This document shows positions 27,368 through 36,465 of a stretch of DNA of 64,000 nt, one piece after another (positions within the stretch are counted from its first letter, which is position 1; the number at the start of each line of letters is the position of its first letter). Under the pieces are notes generated by a model. The model had not been told where the DNA came from. It saw only the letters and a list, made by a program, of their open reading frames with translations, and made no database searches. Origin of the DNA: Porphyromonadaceae bacterium FC4 (GTDB lineage Bacteria; Bacteroidota; Bacteroidia; Bacteroidales; Porphyromonadaceae); contig LT635553.1 in the NCBI GenBank assembly GCA_900120395.1, positions 974,254 through 1,038,253 on the forward strand, written 5' to 3'. The position numbers and the translations under genes are program-made.

Positions 27368-30300
27368 TTACTTGTCTGTTGCATCAGAAGCGTCAGCGTC
27401 CTGCTCGGGGCTTTGGTACTCCATAGCCTCATAGCGCTTGTACTTGTTGTATCGGTACTGCGCATCAGCCTTGGCTGCGGCAAACAGTTCTTCTGCTTCT
27501 TCCGGGAATTGCTTCTGTAGAGACAGGTAGCGCACTTCTCCCACCATGAAGTCGTGGAACTTCTCCCAGTCCGGTTCCTTCGAGTCGAGCTGGAAAGGAT
27601 TCTTACCCTTTTCCTCAAGAGTAGGATCCCAGCGCCATAGGTGCCAGTATCCGCACTCGACTGCTCGCTTCTCTTCGTTCTGAGACTTACCCATTCCTCG
27701 CTTCAGACCATGCTCGATACATGGGGAGTAGCAGATAACGATGGATGGTCCGTCGTAGGCTTCGGCTTCACGGATGGCCTTGAGGCATTGGGCTTGATTG
27801 GCACCCATTGCCACCTGTGCTACGTATACATATCCGTAGGATGCAAGCATCATTCCGAGGTCTTTTTTGCGTATGCGACGACCACCGGCAGCGAATTTGG
27901 CTACAGCACCTCTTGGTGTGGACTTCGAGCTTTGTCCGCCCGTGTTGGAGTAAACCTCGGTATCCAGTACCAGGACATTCACGTTTTCGCCCGATGCGAG
28001 TACGTGGTCAAGTCCACCGTAACCGATGTCGTATGCCCATCCGTCACCACCGATGATCCACTGAGAGCGTTTAGCGAGATAGTGTGAAAGTTCGCTTACT
28101 GCCTTGCAAGCCTCACAGTCACTGCCTTCTACAGCCTCTGTGATTTGGTCAGCAAGTTTGCGAGAGAGGTCAGCATCCTCCTTGTTTTCCAGCCACTCTT
28201 TCAAGAGACCCTTGGCAGTGTCGTTTTTGCAAGCCATCTCACCGGAGACGATCTCCTCGGCTATACGCTCGAGACGAGCACGGAGTTTTTGATACGCAAG
28301 GTGCATACCATAGCCAAACTCAGCGTTGTCCTCGAAGAGGGAGTTTGCCCAAGCGGGACCGTGTCCACATGCATTCACCGTATAGGGAGTAGATGGTGCT
28401 GATGCAGAATAAATGGACGAGCAGCCTGTGGTGTTGGCAACAATCTGGTGGTCACCAAAGAGCTGGGTCAAGAGCTTGACGTAGGGTGTCTCACCGCAGC
28501 CGGCACATGCACCACTAAATTCGAAGAGAGGTTGTGCAAACTGTGAGTTCTTCACATTTTGACGGACGTCTACGAGGTGAGCCTTGTTCGTTACTTCACG
28601 TACTGAGAAGTCCCACAGTGGGTCTTGCTCAAGCTGAGACTCGAGGGGCATCATCTTTAGAGCCTTTCCATTTTTGTTGCCGGGGCATACGTCTGCGCAG
28701 TTACCGCAACCAAGGCAGTCCATCACGTCTACCTGTATGCGGAACTGTGTCCCCTTTAGTGCACGACCAATGCTGTTGAGTGTCTCGTATCCTTCCGGAG
28801 CTTTTGCTACCTCCTCTTCATCCAGTAGGAATGGACGGATTGTAGCGTGTGGGCATACATAGGCGCATTGGTTACACTGGATACAGTTTTCGCTGTTCCA
28901 CTCGGGAACATTTGCAGCGACACCGCGCTTCTCACTTGCGGCGGTACCGTTTTCCCATGTTCCATCTTCGTACCCCTTGAAGAAGCTAACGGGGATGGAG
29001 TCACCTGCTTGTGCGTTTACTTTACGAACGATGTTGGTGATGAATGGGGTGTCGGTCTCGTACTTTGGATCCTCATCGTCGGGAAGATTTGCCCACTCGG
29101 GCTTGACCTCTACCTCTACAACCTGCTCACCTCTCTCAACAGCCAGGTAGTTTTTGTTCACGACGTCTTCACCCTTCTTGCCGTAGCTCTTGACGATGAA
29201 TTTCTTCATCTGTTCTACCGCTAAGTCGTAAGGAATGATGTTGGAGATCTTGAAGAACGCAGACTGTAAAATTGTGTTGGTACGGTTGCCCATTCCGATT
29301 TCTTGGGCTATCTGTGTCGCGTTGATGATGAAGAAGCGACAGTTGTTTTGTGCCAGATAGCGTTTTACTCGATTCGGGATATGCTCTTCGATCTCGTCCT
29401 TATCCCAGATCGCGTTGAGGAGGAAAGTTCCGCCTTTTCTCAGCCCCTTGGTGATGTCGTACATGCGCAGGTATGCCGGCACGTGGCAAGCCAGGAAGTG
29501 AGGATTATTCACATAGTAGGTGGAGCGAATAGGCGTATCACCAAAGCGTAGGTGAGAGCAGGTGAATCCTCCGGACTTCTTTGAGTCGTATTGGAAATAA
29601 GCCTGACAGTACTTGTCCGTGTTTTCACCAATGATCTTGACAGAGTTTTTATTAGCACCTACGGTGCCGTCAGATCCCAGACCATAGAACTTTGCCTCAA
29701 ACAGTCCGGTGTTGATTTCAAAGTCCTCATTGAGAGGTAGAGAGGTAAAGGTGACGTCATCGTTGATACCTACGGTGAAGCCGTTCTTTGGCATATTCAT
29801 GACCAGGTTGTCATAAACAGCAAGTATCTGCTCAGGAGTAACATCCTTGGAAGACAGACCATAGCGGCCACCAACGATAAGTGGGGCATTTTCTTCTCCG
29901 TAGAAGACGCTCTTGACATCCTTGTACAGAGGTTCGCCATCAGCACCATGCTCTTTTGTGCGGTCCAGTACTGCAACTCGCTTAACTGACTTGGGAAGTG
30001 CAGCTAGGAAGTGCTCTGCAGAGAATGGACGGTATAGGTGTACACACAGGACGCCAACCTTTCGGCCTTCGTGTTCGCGAAGATGGTCGACGACCTCCCT
30101 AATAGTCTCACACACTGAACCCATAGCGATGATCACGTCTTCGGCATCCTCGGCTCCGTAGTATTCAAAGAGGTGGTACTGTCTCCCGGTGATCTTAGCG
30201 ATCTCATCCATGTAGTGCTGTACTACCTCAGGTATGTTTTCGTAGAAGACATTACCCGCCTCCGTTGCCTGGAAGTAGATGTCGCCGTTTTGTGCGGTAC

Positions 30301-30958
30301 CTCTAGTCACAGGTTTGTCCGGATTGAGCGCACGTTTTCTAAATGCACGAACGGCATCCATGTCCACCAGTGGACGGAGGTCTTCCATGTCAATAGCCTC
30401 AATCTTTTGGATCTCGTGAGAGGTGCGGAATCCATCAAAGAAGTGCATGAATGGAACTCTTGTCTTGATCGTAGCCAAGTGCGCTACCGGAGCAAGATCC
30501 ATTACCTCCTGCACAGATCCGGTGGAAAGCATCGCAAAACCGGTGGAGCGAGCTGCCATTACATCTTGGTGGTCACCAAAGATAGAAAGGGCGTGACGCG
30601 CAATGGATCTGGCTGCGACGTGAAACACTGTAGGCAAGAACTCTCCGGCGATCTTATACATGTTGGGGATCATCAGGAGCAGACCCTGTGATGCCGTGAA
30701 GGTGGAGGTCAGTGCACCTGCCTGTAGTGAGCCATGAATGGTACCGGCGGCACCGGCTTCACTCTGAAGCTCCTGCACTCTTACAGTTTCGCCAAATAGG
30801 TTTTGACGTCCGTTTGCAGACCAGTCATCCACGAGCTCAGCCATCGTAGATGATGGAGTGATAGGGTAAATAGCTGCTACTTCGCTAAACATGTATGCAA
30901 CCGTAGCGGCAGCGGTGTTACCATCGCAAGTAATGAATTTCTTCTCTTTACTACTCAT
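27368..30958 (-). CDS. nifJ: Pyruvate:ferredoxin (flavodoxin) oxidoreductase
   Basis: A 1196-residue single-chain PFOR oxidising pyruvate to acetyl-CoA and CO2 while reducing ferredoxin or flavodoxin. Domains in order: N-terminal pyrimidine-binding domain (YPITPSSTMAEL near residue 35), transketolase-C-like domain, gamma domain, a two-cluster ferredoxin insert with CIQCNQCAYVCP (near 691) and CLGCGNCADVCPG (near 746), and the C-terminal thiamine diphosphate domain (ACAGCGETPY, GGDGWAYDIGYGG near 970). Length and all cluster cysteines are normal. It is central to anaerobic fermentation. Its start lies 41 bases after the ATPase gene, and it ends at a strong terminator. Confidence 0.97.
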   Translation of the reverse strand: MSSKEKKFITCDGNTAAATVAYMFSEVAAIYPITPSSTMAELVDDWSANGRQNLFGETVRVQELQSEAGAAGTIHGSLQAGALTSTFTASQGLLLMIPNMYKIAGEFLPTVFHVAARSIARHALSIFGDHQDVMAARSTGFAMLSTGSVQEVMDLAPVAHLATIKTRVPFMHFFDGFRTSHEIQKIEAIDMEDLRPLVDMDAVRAFRKRALNPDKPVTRGTAQNGDIYFQATEAGNVFYENIPEVVQHYMDEIAKITGRQYHLFEYYGAEDAEDVIIAMGSVCETIREVVDHLREHEGRKVGVLCVHLYRPFSAEHFLAALPKSVKRVAVLDRTKEHGADGEPLYKDVKSVFYGEENAPLIVGGRYGLSSKDVTPEQILAVYDNLVMNMPKNGFTVGINDDVTFTSLPLNEDFEINTGLFEAKFYGLGSDGTVGANKNSVKIIGENTDKYCQAYFQYDSKKSGGFTCSHLRFGDTPIRSTYYVNNPHFLACHVPAYLRMYDITKGLRKGGTFLLNAIWDKDEIEEHIPNRVKRYLAQNNCRFFIINATQIAQEIGMGNRTNTILQSAFFKISNIIPYDLAVEQMKKFIVKSYGKKGEDVVNKNYLAVERGEQVVEVEVKPEWANLPDDEDPKYETDTPFITNIVRKVNAQAGDSIPVSFFKGYEDGTWENGTAASEKRGVAANVPEWNSENCIQCNQCAYVCPHATIRPFLLDEEEVAKAPEGYETLNSIGRALKGTQFRIQVDVMDCLGCGNCADVCPGNKNGKALKMMPLESQLEQDPLWDFSVREVTNKAHLVDVRQNVKNSQFAQPLFEFSGACAGCGETPYVKLLTQLFGDHQIVANTTGCSSIYSASAPSTPYTVNACGHGPAWANSLFEDNAEFGYGMHLAYQKLRARLERIAEEIVSGEMACKNDTAKGLLKEWLENKEDADLSRKLADQITEAVEGSDCEACKAVSELSHYLAKRSQWIIGGDGWAYDIGYGGLDHVLASGENVNVLVLDTEVYSNTGGQSSKSTPRGAVAKFAAGGRRIRKKDLGMMLASYGYVYVAQVAMGANQAQCLKAIREAEAYDGPSIVICYSPCIEHGLKRGMGKSQNEEKRAVECGYWHLWRWDPTLEEKGKNPFQLDSKEPDWEKFHDFMVGEVRYLSLQKQFPEEAEELFAAAKADAQYRYNKYKRYEAMEYQSPEQDADASDATDK

Positions 30959-30999
30959 TTTGTTTCTAGTGAATATATATGGACTTAGTATTTATGTTA

Positions 31000-32181
31000 T
31001 CAATATAAGAAGCCAAAAAGCCAAAGTGGTATTTGTCTCTCTTTTCCCATTACCAGATCGTCTATTGCATAGTATAAGTCTCCTTTTGATCGGCTACTGA
31101 CTTGCGTTGAGGTCTTGATAAGGTATTTGTCGTTGACGATGAAATCAGCTGAAGAAGTTGCCGGAACTTCTACTTTCAATCCCGCATTCTGCATCTGCGA
31201 GAGGGCGAAAACCTTGCTCATTTCTTCTGCAGAAGGCTCATGAGGGAAGATGACATTCAAGATGTTTGTGTCGTTGATGTAGACTGCGTCAGGCTTTCGG
31301 GGAAAAGCACAGCCACTCTTGTAGAGCATTCGGATCATGCCTGCATCACTTAGGTACCGAAGGTAATTCATGACGGTAGCACGACTTGCGCCAATGGTTT
31401 CGCTGAGCTTAGTGATGTTGGGCTTGGACTGTTCGTCGGTGCCTAAGACATAGAGGAGCTGTCTAAGCTTATGAAGATACGAAGGATCTATCTGACGAAT
31501 GTAGACGATGTCAACTTCCATCAACATATTAAGATTCTTAACCAGTAGTTCGCCAAATAGGGTACTGTCTGTCTCCGGAGGGTAGTACCCTTGTGTCAGG
31601 TAGGTCAAGAAATAATCCTGTGGCTGAAGCTCGTTCAGTATCAGTGAAGCATAGTACTCATGATGCTTGAGGATTCCCTCCAGACTGATTGGCTTGAAGT
31701 TTAATCCTGAGTGGTAGTTTAGAAACACTCTAAAAGAAAAACCGTGAATATCGTACACTTTGACGAGATGCTTGATCTCCCCAAAATCTTCTTCGGGTGT
31801 CATCACCAATGATGTACTGAATATGACGGTCAGGTCTGTTAGCTCATGGTAGATTTTCTCAAGATCGTGGACCCATGCCGGGTATTTGAAAATCTGATCT
31901 AAAAGCAAAACGCGTCCGCCTGCCTCTACGAACTTCTTCGCAAAGTCGAAGAGGGAATAGACGGAGAAATAGAAGTGGTTCATATTCACGTACAGTGAAT
32001 CTTCCACAGTCCAGTGTTCTCGCGCAAAATCAAGCAAAAAGCGAGTTTTGCCAATGCCCCGTGTCCCTCGGATACAAATAAGTCGGTTGTCTAGATCAAC
32101 TTTGTCCATTAGGTCACGACGAACGACACGCTGAGGAGCCACTCTTTTCATGCGTTCATATGCCTTGTAGAAAGTTTCCAT
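31000..32181 (-). CDS. AAA_14/DUF4143-type ATPase
   Basis: A 393-residue P-loop ATPase of the AAA_14 plus DUF4143 architecture, function of the family unknown. Walker A GTRGIGKT is at residues 39-46; Walker B is LLLDQ (92-96), with Gln where the family normally has Glu (LDE). A winged-helix segment follows (ITKLSETIGASRATVMNYLRYL) and the C-terminus ends in the family's IPLWLFGFLY. The C-terminal nuclease-like core, which in relatives reads like DFxxxxKYxxEVGGK, here reads DFIVNDKYLIKTSTQ, so it looks degenerate. It is flanked by housekeeping genes and has no partner gene; possibly a pseudo-enzyme or a diverged selfish gene. Confidence 0.8.
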   Translation of the reverse strand: METFYKAYERMKRVAPQRVVRRDLMDKVDLDNRLICIRGTRGIGKTRFLLDFAREHWTVEDSLYVNMNHFYFSVYSLFDFAKKFVEAGGRVLLLDQIFKYPAWVHDLEKIYHELTDLTVIFSTSLVMTPEEDFGEIKHLVKVYDIHGFSFRVFLNYHSGLNFKPISLEGILKHHEYYASLILNELQPQDYFLTYLTQGYYPPETDSTLFGELLVKNLNMLMEVDIVYIRQIDPSYLHKLRQLLYVLGTDEQSKPNITKLSETIGASRATVMNYLRYLSDAGMIRMLYKSGCAFPRKPDAVYINDTNILNVIFPHEPSAEEMSKVFALSQMQNAGLKVEVPATSSADFIVNDKYLIKTSTQVSSRSKGDLYYAIDDLVMGKERQIPLWLFGFLY

Positions 32182-32380
32182 TAGGTTGGGTTTATATCAC
32201 CAGTATTCAGCGGGGGATTAGCCATTGTTGCTTGCTATCGCTACTTTTAGGTATAACATCCCTTTAGTGCTCGTCAAATTTAGGTATAAGTTTTGGTTTT
32301 TGCAAACCACGGTTAGCAAAAGAAGGGCTGTTGATAAGTTGCTGCCGGCAGGTGATGATGCCATCCAGCCTATAACTAAA

Positions 32381-32412
32381 CATCTCTGCATACCCAGGGG
32401 TATACAGAGATG
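32381..32412 (-). terminator. Probable ahpC terminator
   Basis: 14-bp inverted repeat with one mismatch (32381-32394 with 32399-32412) located 41 bases past the ahpC stop. The T run on the minus strand is short (TTTAGTTA), so efficiency is uncertain. The rest of the gap 32182-32452 shows nothing. Confidence 0.5.
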
Positions 32413-32452
32413 TGGAAAAGTTATTTTAGCTTAAAGTACGCTATTTGTTGGC

Positions 32453-33082
32453 TCAGTGTTTTCCAAGGTAGTCAGAGACAGACTCGTGGGTCTCTCGGAT
32501 TGCTTCTTTCCCTTCTGACCAGTTTGCGGGGCATACTTCGCCATACTCTTCGTAGTGCTTGAGTGCATCTACCATACGAAGTACTTCGTCGACGCTACGT
32601 CCAAGAGGCAAGTCATTGACAACAGTGTGGCGAACGATACCCTCCTTATCGATCAGGAATAGACCGCGGTATGCAACAGGCTGACCCTCGAAGATCAAGT
32701 TGCCCTCTTCGTCAAAGTCTTCTTCCCCGGCAAGGACACCATAGTTCTGAGAAATGGTCTTGCTGAAGTCCGAAACAATAGGATAGGTGACACCCTTGAT
32801 TCCTCCCTCGTTGAGTCCTTGGCTCAGCCAAGCAAAGTGCGAGAAGTGGGAGTCTACAGAGCAAGCGACTAGTTGTACGTCGCGCTTCTCAAACTCTGCG
32901 AGCTTGTCCTGAAAAGCAACCAGCTCAGTAGGGCATACGAATGTGAAGTCCATTGGGTAGAAGAAAAATACGACGTACTTCTTACCTTTGAACTGGCTAA
33001 GAGTAAAGTCCTCAATAATGTTTGTGCCTTGAACGGCAATCGCTGAAAAATCAGGAGCTTTCTTTCCAACTAATGTATACAT
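32453..33082 (-). CDS. ahpC: Typical 2-Cys peroxiredoxin (AhpC/Prx1 type)
   Basis: A 209-residue thioredoxin-fold peroxidase reducing H2O2 and organic peroxides. The peroxidatic cysteine is C50 (FTFVCPTELVAF) and the resolving cysteine C184 (GEVCPANW) near the C-terminus. The GRSVDEVLRMVDAL segment of the family is present. No ahpF is adjacent, so the electron donor (thioredoxin or another reductase) is encoded elsewhere. It is transcribed away from the fabK-like gene across a 203-bp region; no clear OxyR site was identified there. Confidence 0.93.
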   Translation of the reverse strand: MYTLVGKKAPDFSAIAVQGTNIIEDFTLSQFKGKKYVVFFFYPMDFTFVCPTELVAFQDKLAEFEKRDVQLVACSVDSHFSHFAWLSQGLNEGGIKGVTYPIVSDFSKTISQNYGVLAGEEDFDEEGNLIFEGQPVAYRGLFLIDKEGIVRHTVVNDLPLGRSVDEVLRMVDALKHYEEYGEVCPANWSEGKEAIRETHESVSDYLGKH

Positions 33083-33285
33083 GTTTGTTCTTCCTTGAAT
33101 AATGTTATAGGTTTATCTTTCTTACGATATCAAGTCCGCTGACTATTGTATCGGTTTCCAATGCTAAAACAGAGCAGTGGTCTGTTTTGTTCATGAGACT
33201 TGTGCTTTAGACACTATTAGTTCATTGGAAAGTATTACCTTTGATCAAAACATAAGGCGTATTCCCAATCAAATACACGAAAAAG

Positions 33286-34251
33286 ATGACACATCTATCA
33301 CCACTTCTGGATAAAAATCAACCTATATCTCAACTATTTGGAATTGAGTATCCCATCATTTCCGGCGGCATGGCATGGTGTAGCGGCCACAGCCTCGCCT
33401 CAGCTGTTTCGGAAGCAGGAGGTCTGGGATTGATCGGGGCCGGATCGATGAATCCGGAAATCCTGAGAGAACACATCCATAAAACGAGGGCGGCAACTGA
33501 TAAGCCTTTTGGGGTAAATATTCCCCTTGCATCCCCTCACGCTGAAGAAACGATCCAAATCATTCTCGAAGAGAAGGTCCCCATTGTTTTTACATCTGCC
33601 GGTAATCCTAAAACCTATACCTCTGCATTGAAAGAAGCCGGAGTCATTGTTGCGCATGTGGTGAGCAGCTCAAGGTTTGCCATCAAAGCAGAAGAGGCGG
33701 GTGTAGATGCTGTTGTTGCAGAGGGATTTGAGGCAGGTGGGCACAACGGTAGGGAGGAGACCACGACACTTTGTCTGATTCCCTCTGTTGTTAAATCCGT
33801 GTCAATACCAGTTATAGCAGCCGGTGGAATTGTTTCAGGATCTGCTATTGCTGCAATGTTTTGCCTAGGGGCATCTGGGGTGCAGCTAGGTACCGCCTTT
33901 GCCCTCACCAAGGAGAGCTCAGCCCACCAGAAGTTTAAGGAGTATTGCGTCTCTTTGGGAGAAGGAGATACCCAGCTTCTGTACAAAGCTGTTTCGCCCA
34001 CACGATTGGTAAAAGGTGGTTACTTTGACCTTATTAAGGAGGCTGAGGAAAGAGGAGCAAGCATCGAGGAGCTCAAGGCTATTCGTGGAGTTGGTAGAGC
34101 CAGGATGGGAATGTTCGAAGGAGATCTGGAGAGAGGAGAGCTTGAGATCGGTCAGGCTGCTGCCGAGATCGATAGTATCCGGTCTGTGCAAGAGGTCATG
34201 GCAGATCTTGTAAACGGCTATAGAGATACCATAGATCAAATGCAGCTATAG
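33286..34251 (+). CDS. fabK: FabK-like flavin enoyl-ACP reductase / nitronate monooxygenase family
   Basis: A 321-residue TIM-barrel flavoprotein. Seen: YPIISGGMAWCSG at the N-terminus, GLGLIGAGSMNPE, the central AEGFEAGGHNGREE with its conserved His, and the phosphate-binding IPVIAAGGIVSGSAIAAM and GASGVQLGTAFALT. These suit both FabK enoyl-ACP reductases and nitronate monooxygenases; the full-length match to FabK features and the known reliance of Porphyromonas on FabK favour the last step of fatty-acid elongation. A -7 box TACCTTTG (33236-33243) lies 42 bases upstream, without a clear -33 box. It converges on pyrD with a 5-base gap and no terminator. Confidence 0.8.
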   Translation: MTHLSPLLDKNQPISQLFGIEYPIISGGMAWCSGHSLASAVSEAGGLGLIGAGSMNPEILREHIHKTRAATDKPFGVNIPLASPHAEETIQIILEEKVPIVFTSAGNPKTYTSALKEAGVIVAHVVSSSRFAIKAEEAGVDAVVAEGFEAGGHNGREETTTLCLIPSVVKSVSIPVIAAGGIVSGSAIAAMFCLGASGVQLGTAFALTKESSAHQKFKEYCVSLGEGDTQLLYKAVSPTRLVKGGYFDLIKEAEERGASIEELKAIRGVGRARMGMFEGDLERGELEIGQAAAEIDSIRSVQEVMADLVNGYRDTIDQMQL

Positions 34252-34256
34252 GACGA

Positions 34257-35165
34257 CTATAGCTCGAGAGCTCCTACGAGATCATTGACATCGTCTATCC
34301 CGTGGCGTGCCATGTAAGCTTTGAGTCCATCAATGATTTTTAGAGGTGCATAGGGGTCAACAAAGTTGTAGGTCCCTATTTGGACAAGCCGGGCTCCGCA
34401 TAGCAAAAACTCCACTGCGTCCTCTGCTGTGCAGATTCCTCCCATTCCGACTATGGGTATGCGTACGGCGTTATAAACCTGCCAGACCATCCTCAGTGCG
34501 ATGGGCTTGATGCAAGGTCCGGAGAGTCCCCCCGTTACTGTCGAAAGTTTGGGGCGTCTTCGCTCTGCATCGACAGCCATTCCTAGGAAGGTGTTTACAA
34601 GTGAGACAGCATCGGCACCGGCATCCTCGGCTACACGGGCCATTAGGGTGATGTCCGTAACATTAGGAGTCAGCTTTACGATCAGAGGTTTGTGATAGAC
34701 CTCTCTTACGGCGCTTATGACATCCTTGGCTGCATCGGGCGATACGCCGAAGAGCATCCCTCCGTGCTTGACGTTTGGGCAAGATATATTTAGCTCAATT
34801 GCGGGAATATGATCCAGTTCATTGGCTATTTCAGCCACCTTGATGTAGTCCTCTCTGTCGGAGCCGTTCACATTCATGATGATATGTGTCCCCAGGCGTA
34901 TAGCTTCAGGGTATATGTTCTCTACAAAGTACTTGACACCTTTGTTCTGTAGTCCGACCGCATTCAGCATTCCCGATGCAGTCTCTGCCATGCGTACCGG
35001 TGGGTTGCCCTCGCGAGGTTCGTAGGTGGTGCCTTTTGCAAAGATAGCACCCAGCTGCCCTACATCGTACACTTGATCCATGAGCATACCGTCACCAAAA
35101 GTGCCTGATGCTGTGCAGATTGGGTTTTTGAAGGTTATTCCCTTTAGGTCAACAGATAGATTCAT
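34257..35165 (-). CDS. pyrD: Dihydroorotate dehydrogenase B, catalytic subunit
   Basis: A 302-residue class 1B enzyme oxidising dihydroorotate to orotate in pyrimidine synthesis, using FMN. Seen: NPICTASGTFGDG at the N-terminus, LNISCPNVKHGG with the catalytic cysteine typical of class 1 enzymes (class 2 has Ser), IVKLTPNVTDI and the FMN-phosphate loops IPIVGMGGICTAEDAVEFLLCGA. It needs the PyrK subunit encoded 7 bases upstream. Confidence 0.96.
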   Translation of the reverse strand: MNLSVDLKGITFKNPICTASGTFGDGMLMDQVYDVGQLGAIFAKGTTYEPREGNPPVRMAETASGMLNAVGLQNKGVKYFVENIYPEAIRLGTHIIMNVNGSDREDYIKVAEIANELDHIPAIELNISCPNVKHGGMLFGVSPDAAKDVISAVREVYHKPLIVKLTPNVTDITLMARVAEDAGADAVSLVNTFLGMAVDAERRRPKLSTVTGGLSGPCIKPIALRMVWQVYNAVRIPIVGMGGICTAEDAVEFLLCGARLVQIGTYNFVDPYAPLKIIDGLKAYMARHGIDDVNDLVGALEL

Positions 35166-35172
35166 AGCTTGC

Positions 35173-35943
35173 TTACCAAAGTAGTTCGTTTACATCAAAA
35201 ATAGGACCATCCGTACATACCGACTTGTGTCCGGCGACCGTAGGCTCCACACAGCAGAGGCATACCCCCATACCACATGCCATCAAGTTCTCCAGCGATG
35301 CTTGACAGGGCAGCCCCTCTGCCTTACTCCACTTAGCTACAGCCTTCATCATCGGGGTGGGGCCGCAGGTGTATACGTCTGTAAAGGCTTCGCTATGTAG
35401 GATGGAGTGATCGGTGACATACCCGAGCTCACCTCGGCTGTCGTCCTCGGTTGTGATAAAAAGCCTGCCAAGTGACTCAAATTCGTCAAGCTCGGGAAAT
35501 AGTGTGCTGCTCCGTGCTCCTAGGAGGAAAGTAGGAGGGATGCCCTTAGCTTTGAGGTGATTACCCAGCTCAAGCAGGGGGGCAATCCCTACACCGCCTC
35601 CTACGAGTAGTGGCTTTTGACCAGATGGTTCTCTGAAGTGATTCCCAAGAGGAAGCAGCACCTGCCAGTGATCCCCGGGCTTTGCTTCGGCCAGGCCGGC
35701 GGTGCCTTTGCCAACTACTTGGATGAGTAAGGAGAGCTCATATTCTCCATGCTTGTATATGGATATCGGCCGCCTCAGGAAGACATCCGATCGCCCCGGT
35801 ACTTGTACCTGAACAAACTGTCCTGTATGAATCTTAGGGAGAGGGGTAGGGGAAGTAAGCTTGACTTCAAACAGGGTGTCCGTGAAAAAACGAACGGATG
35901 ATACAGCTAGGCTGAGATCTACTATGGGGTAATCTTTATCCAT
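35173..35943 (-). CDS. pyrK: Dihydroorotate dehydrogenase B, electron-transfer subunit
   Basis: A 256-residue FAD/2Fe-2S protein passing electrons from PyrD to NAD+. A ferredoxin-reductase-like FAD domain (RRPISIYKH) and NAD domain (LLVGGGVGIAPLLELG) precede a C-terminal cysteine cluster in ENLMACGMGVCLCCVEP with a further Cys in HKSVCTDGP, the normal 2Fe-2S ligand set. It forms the pyrK-pyrD operon. A possible -7 box TATCTTTG (minus, 36057-36050) lies about 107 bases upstream. Confidence 0.94.
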   Translation of the reverse strand: MDKDYPIVDLSLAVSSVRFFTDTLFEVKLTSPTPLPKIHTGQFVQVQVPGRSDVFLRRPISIYKHGEYELSLLIQVVGKGTAGLAEAKPGDHWQVLLPLGNHFREPSGQKPLLVGGGVGIAPLLELGNHLKAKGIPPTFLLGARSSTLFPELDEFESLGRLFITTEDDSRGELGYVTDHSILHSEAFTDVYTCGPTPMMKAVAKWSKAEGLPCQASLENLMACGMGVCLCCVEPTVAGHKSVCTDGPIFDVNELLW

Positions 35944-36143
35944 TGGTCACGATGAGTGGTTGGGTTGTTTTATCCTCCAAAAGATGCTAGGGACACAGAG
36001 TCCTCAAAAATCATTGTGCACTGTCTTCATTTAGAAGACCGCACATCTACAAAGATACAGCATTTGTTCAAAAATTACGCTGAAATGACTTTTCTTGTCG
36101 GGAACGCAATAGGATTTTTGCGCTTCGAATCGGGGCAAAAAAA

Positions 36144-36228
36144 ATAACGTATAGTAGCCAAATGTTTCCAGTAGGAAAGAGAACGATTTGACGGATAGAA
36201 GCAATCTGTTTTCAGTAGGAAACTTTTT
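36144..36228 (+). repeat. Interspersed double-hairpin repeat, copy 5
   Basis: Canonical order (GATAGAAGC second); the first unit start is eroded (AACGTATAG instead of GACGGATAG) and the second hairpin has a G-T pair (GTTTTCAGTAGGAAAC). Similarity with copy 1 continues to about 36324, through GTTTCGGGCTCGG. It lies in the divergent gap 35944-36465 between pyrK and htpG, whose remainder shows only weak promoter-like matches (TTTTG 36421, TAACTTAT 36444). Confidence 0.88.
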
Positions 36229-36465
36229 GGGATCAGGTCGCCAGTTCCTGGTTGTTGGGTATCTGTCTGTATGTCAGTTGTATATGCAGTTTTTGGATTT
36301 GGTCTTGTTTCGGGCTCGGCACCTTCGTTCTGCCCGATGGGAAAAACCACTTCTTGTCGGGAAGTGGTTGGTCACGACGATATGTCAGTTTGATGGCTTT
36401 GGGGATAGGTATGGCATTACTTTTGCATTATTCAGTAAGAACATAACTTATATCATCATACAACC

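Noticed and set aside
31000-32181. ATPase plus neighbours as a defence or toxin-antitoxin island
   Set aside because: Flanking genes are nifJ and ahpC housekeeping genes, there is no second accessory gene, and base use does not stand out.
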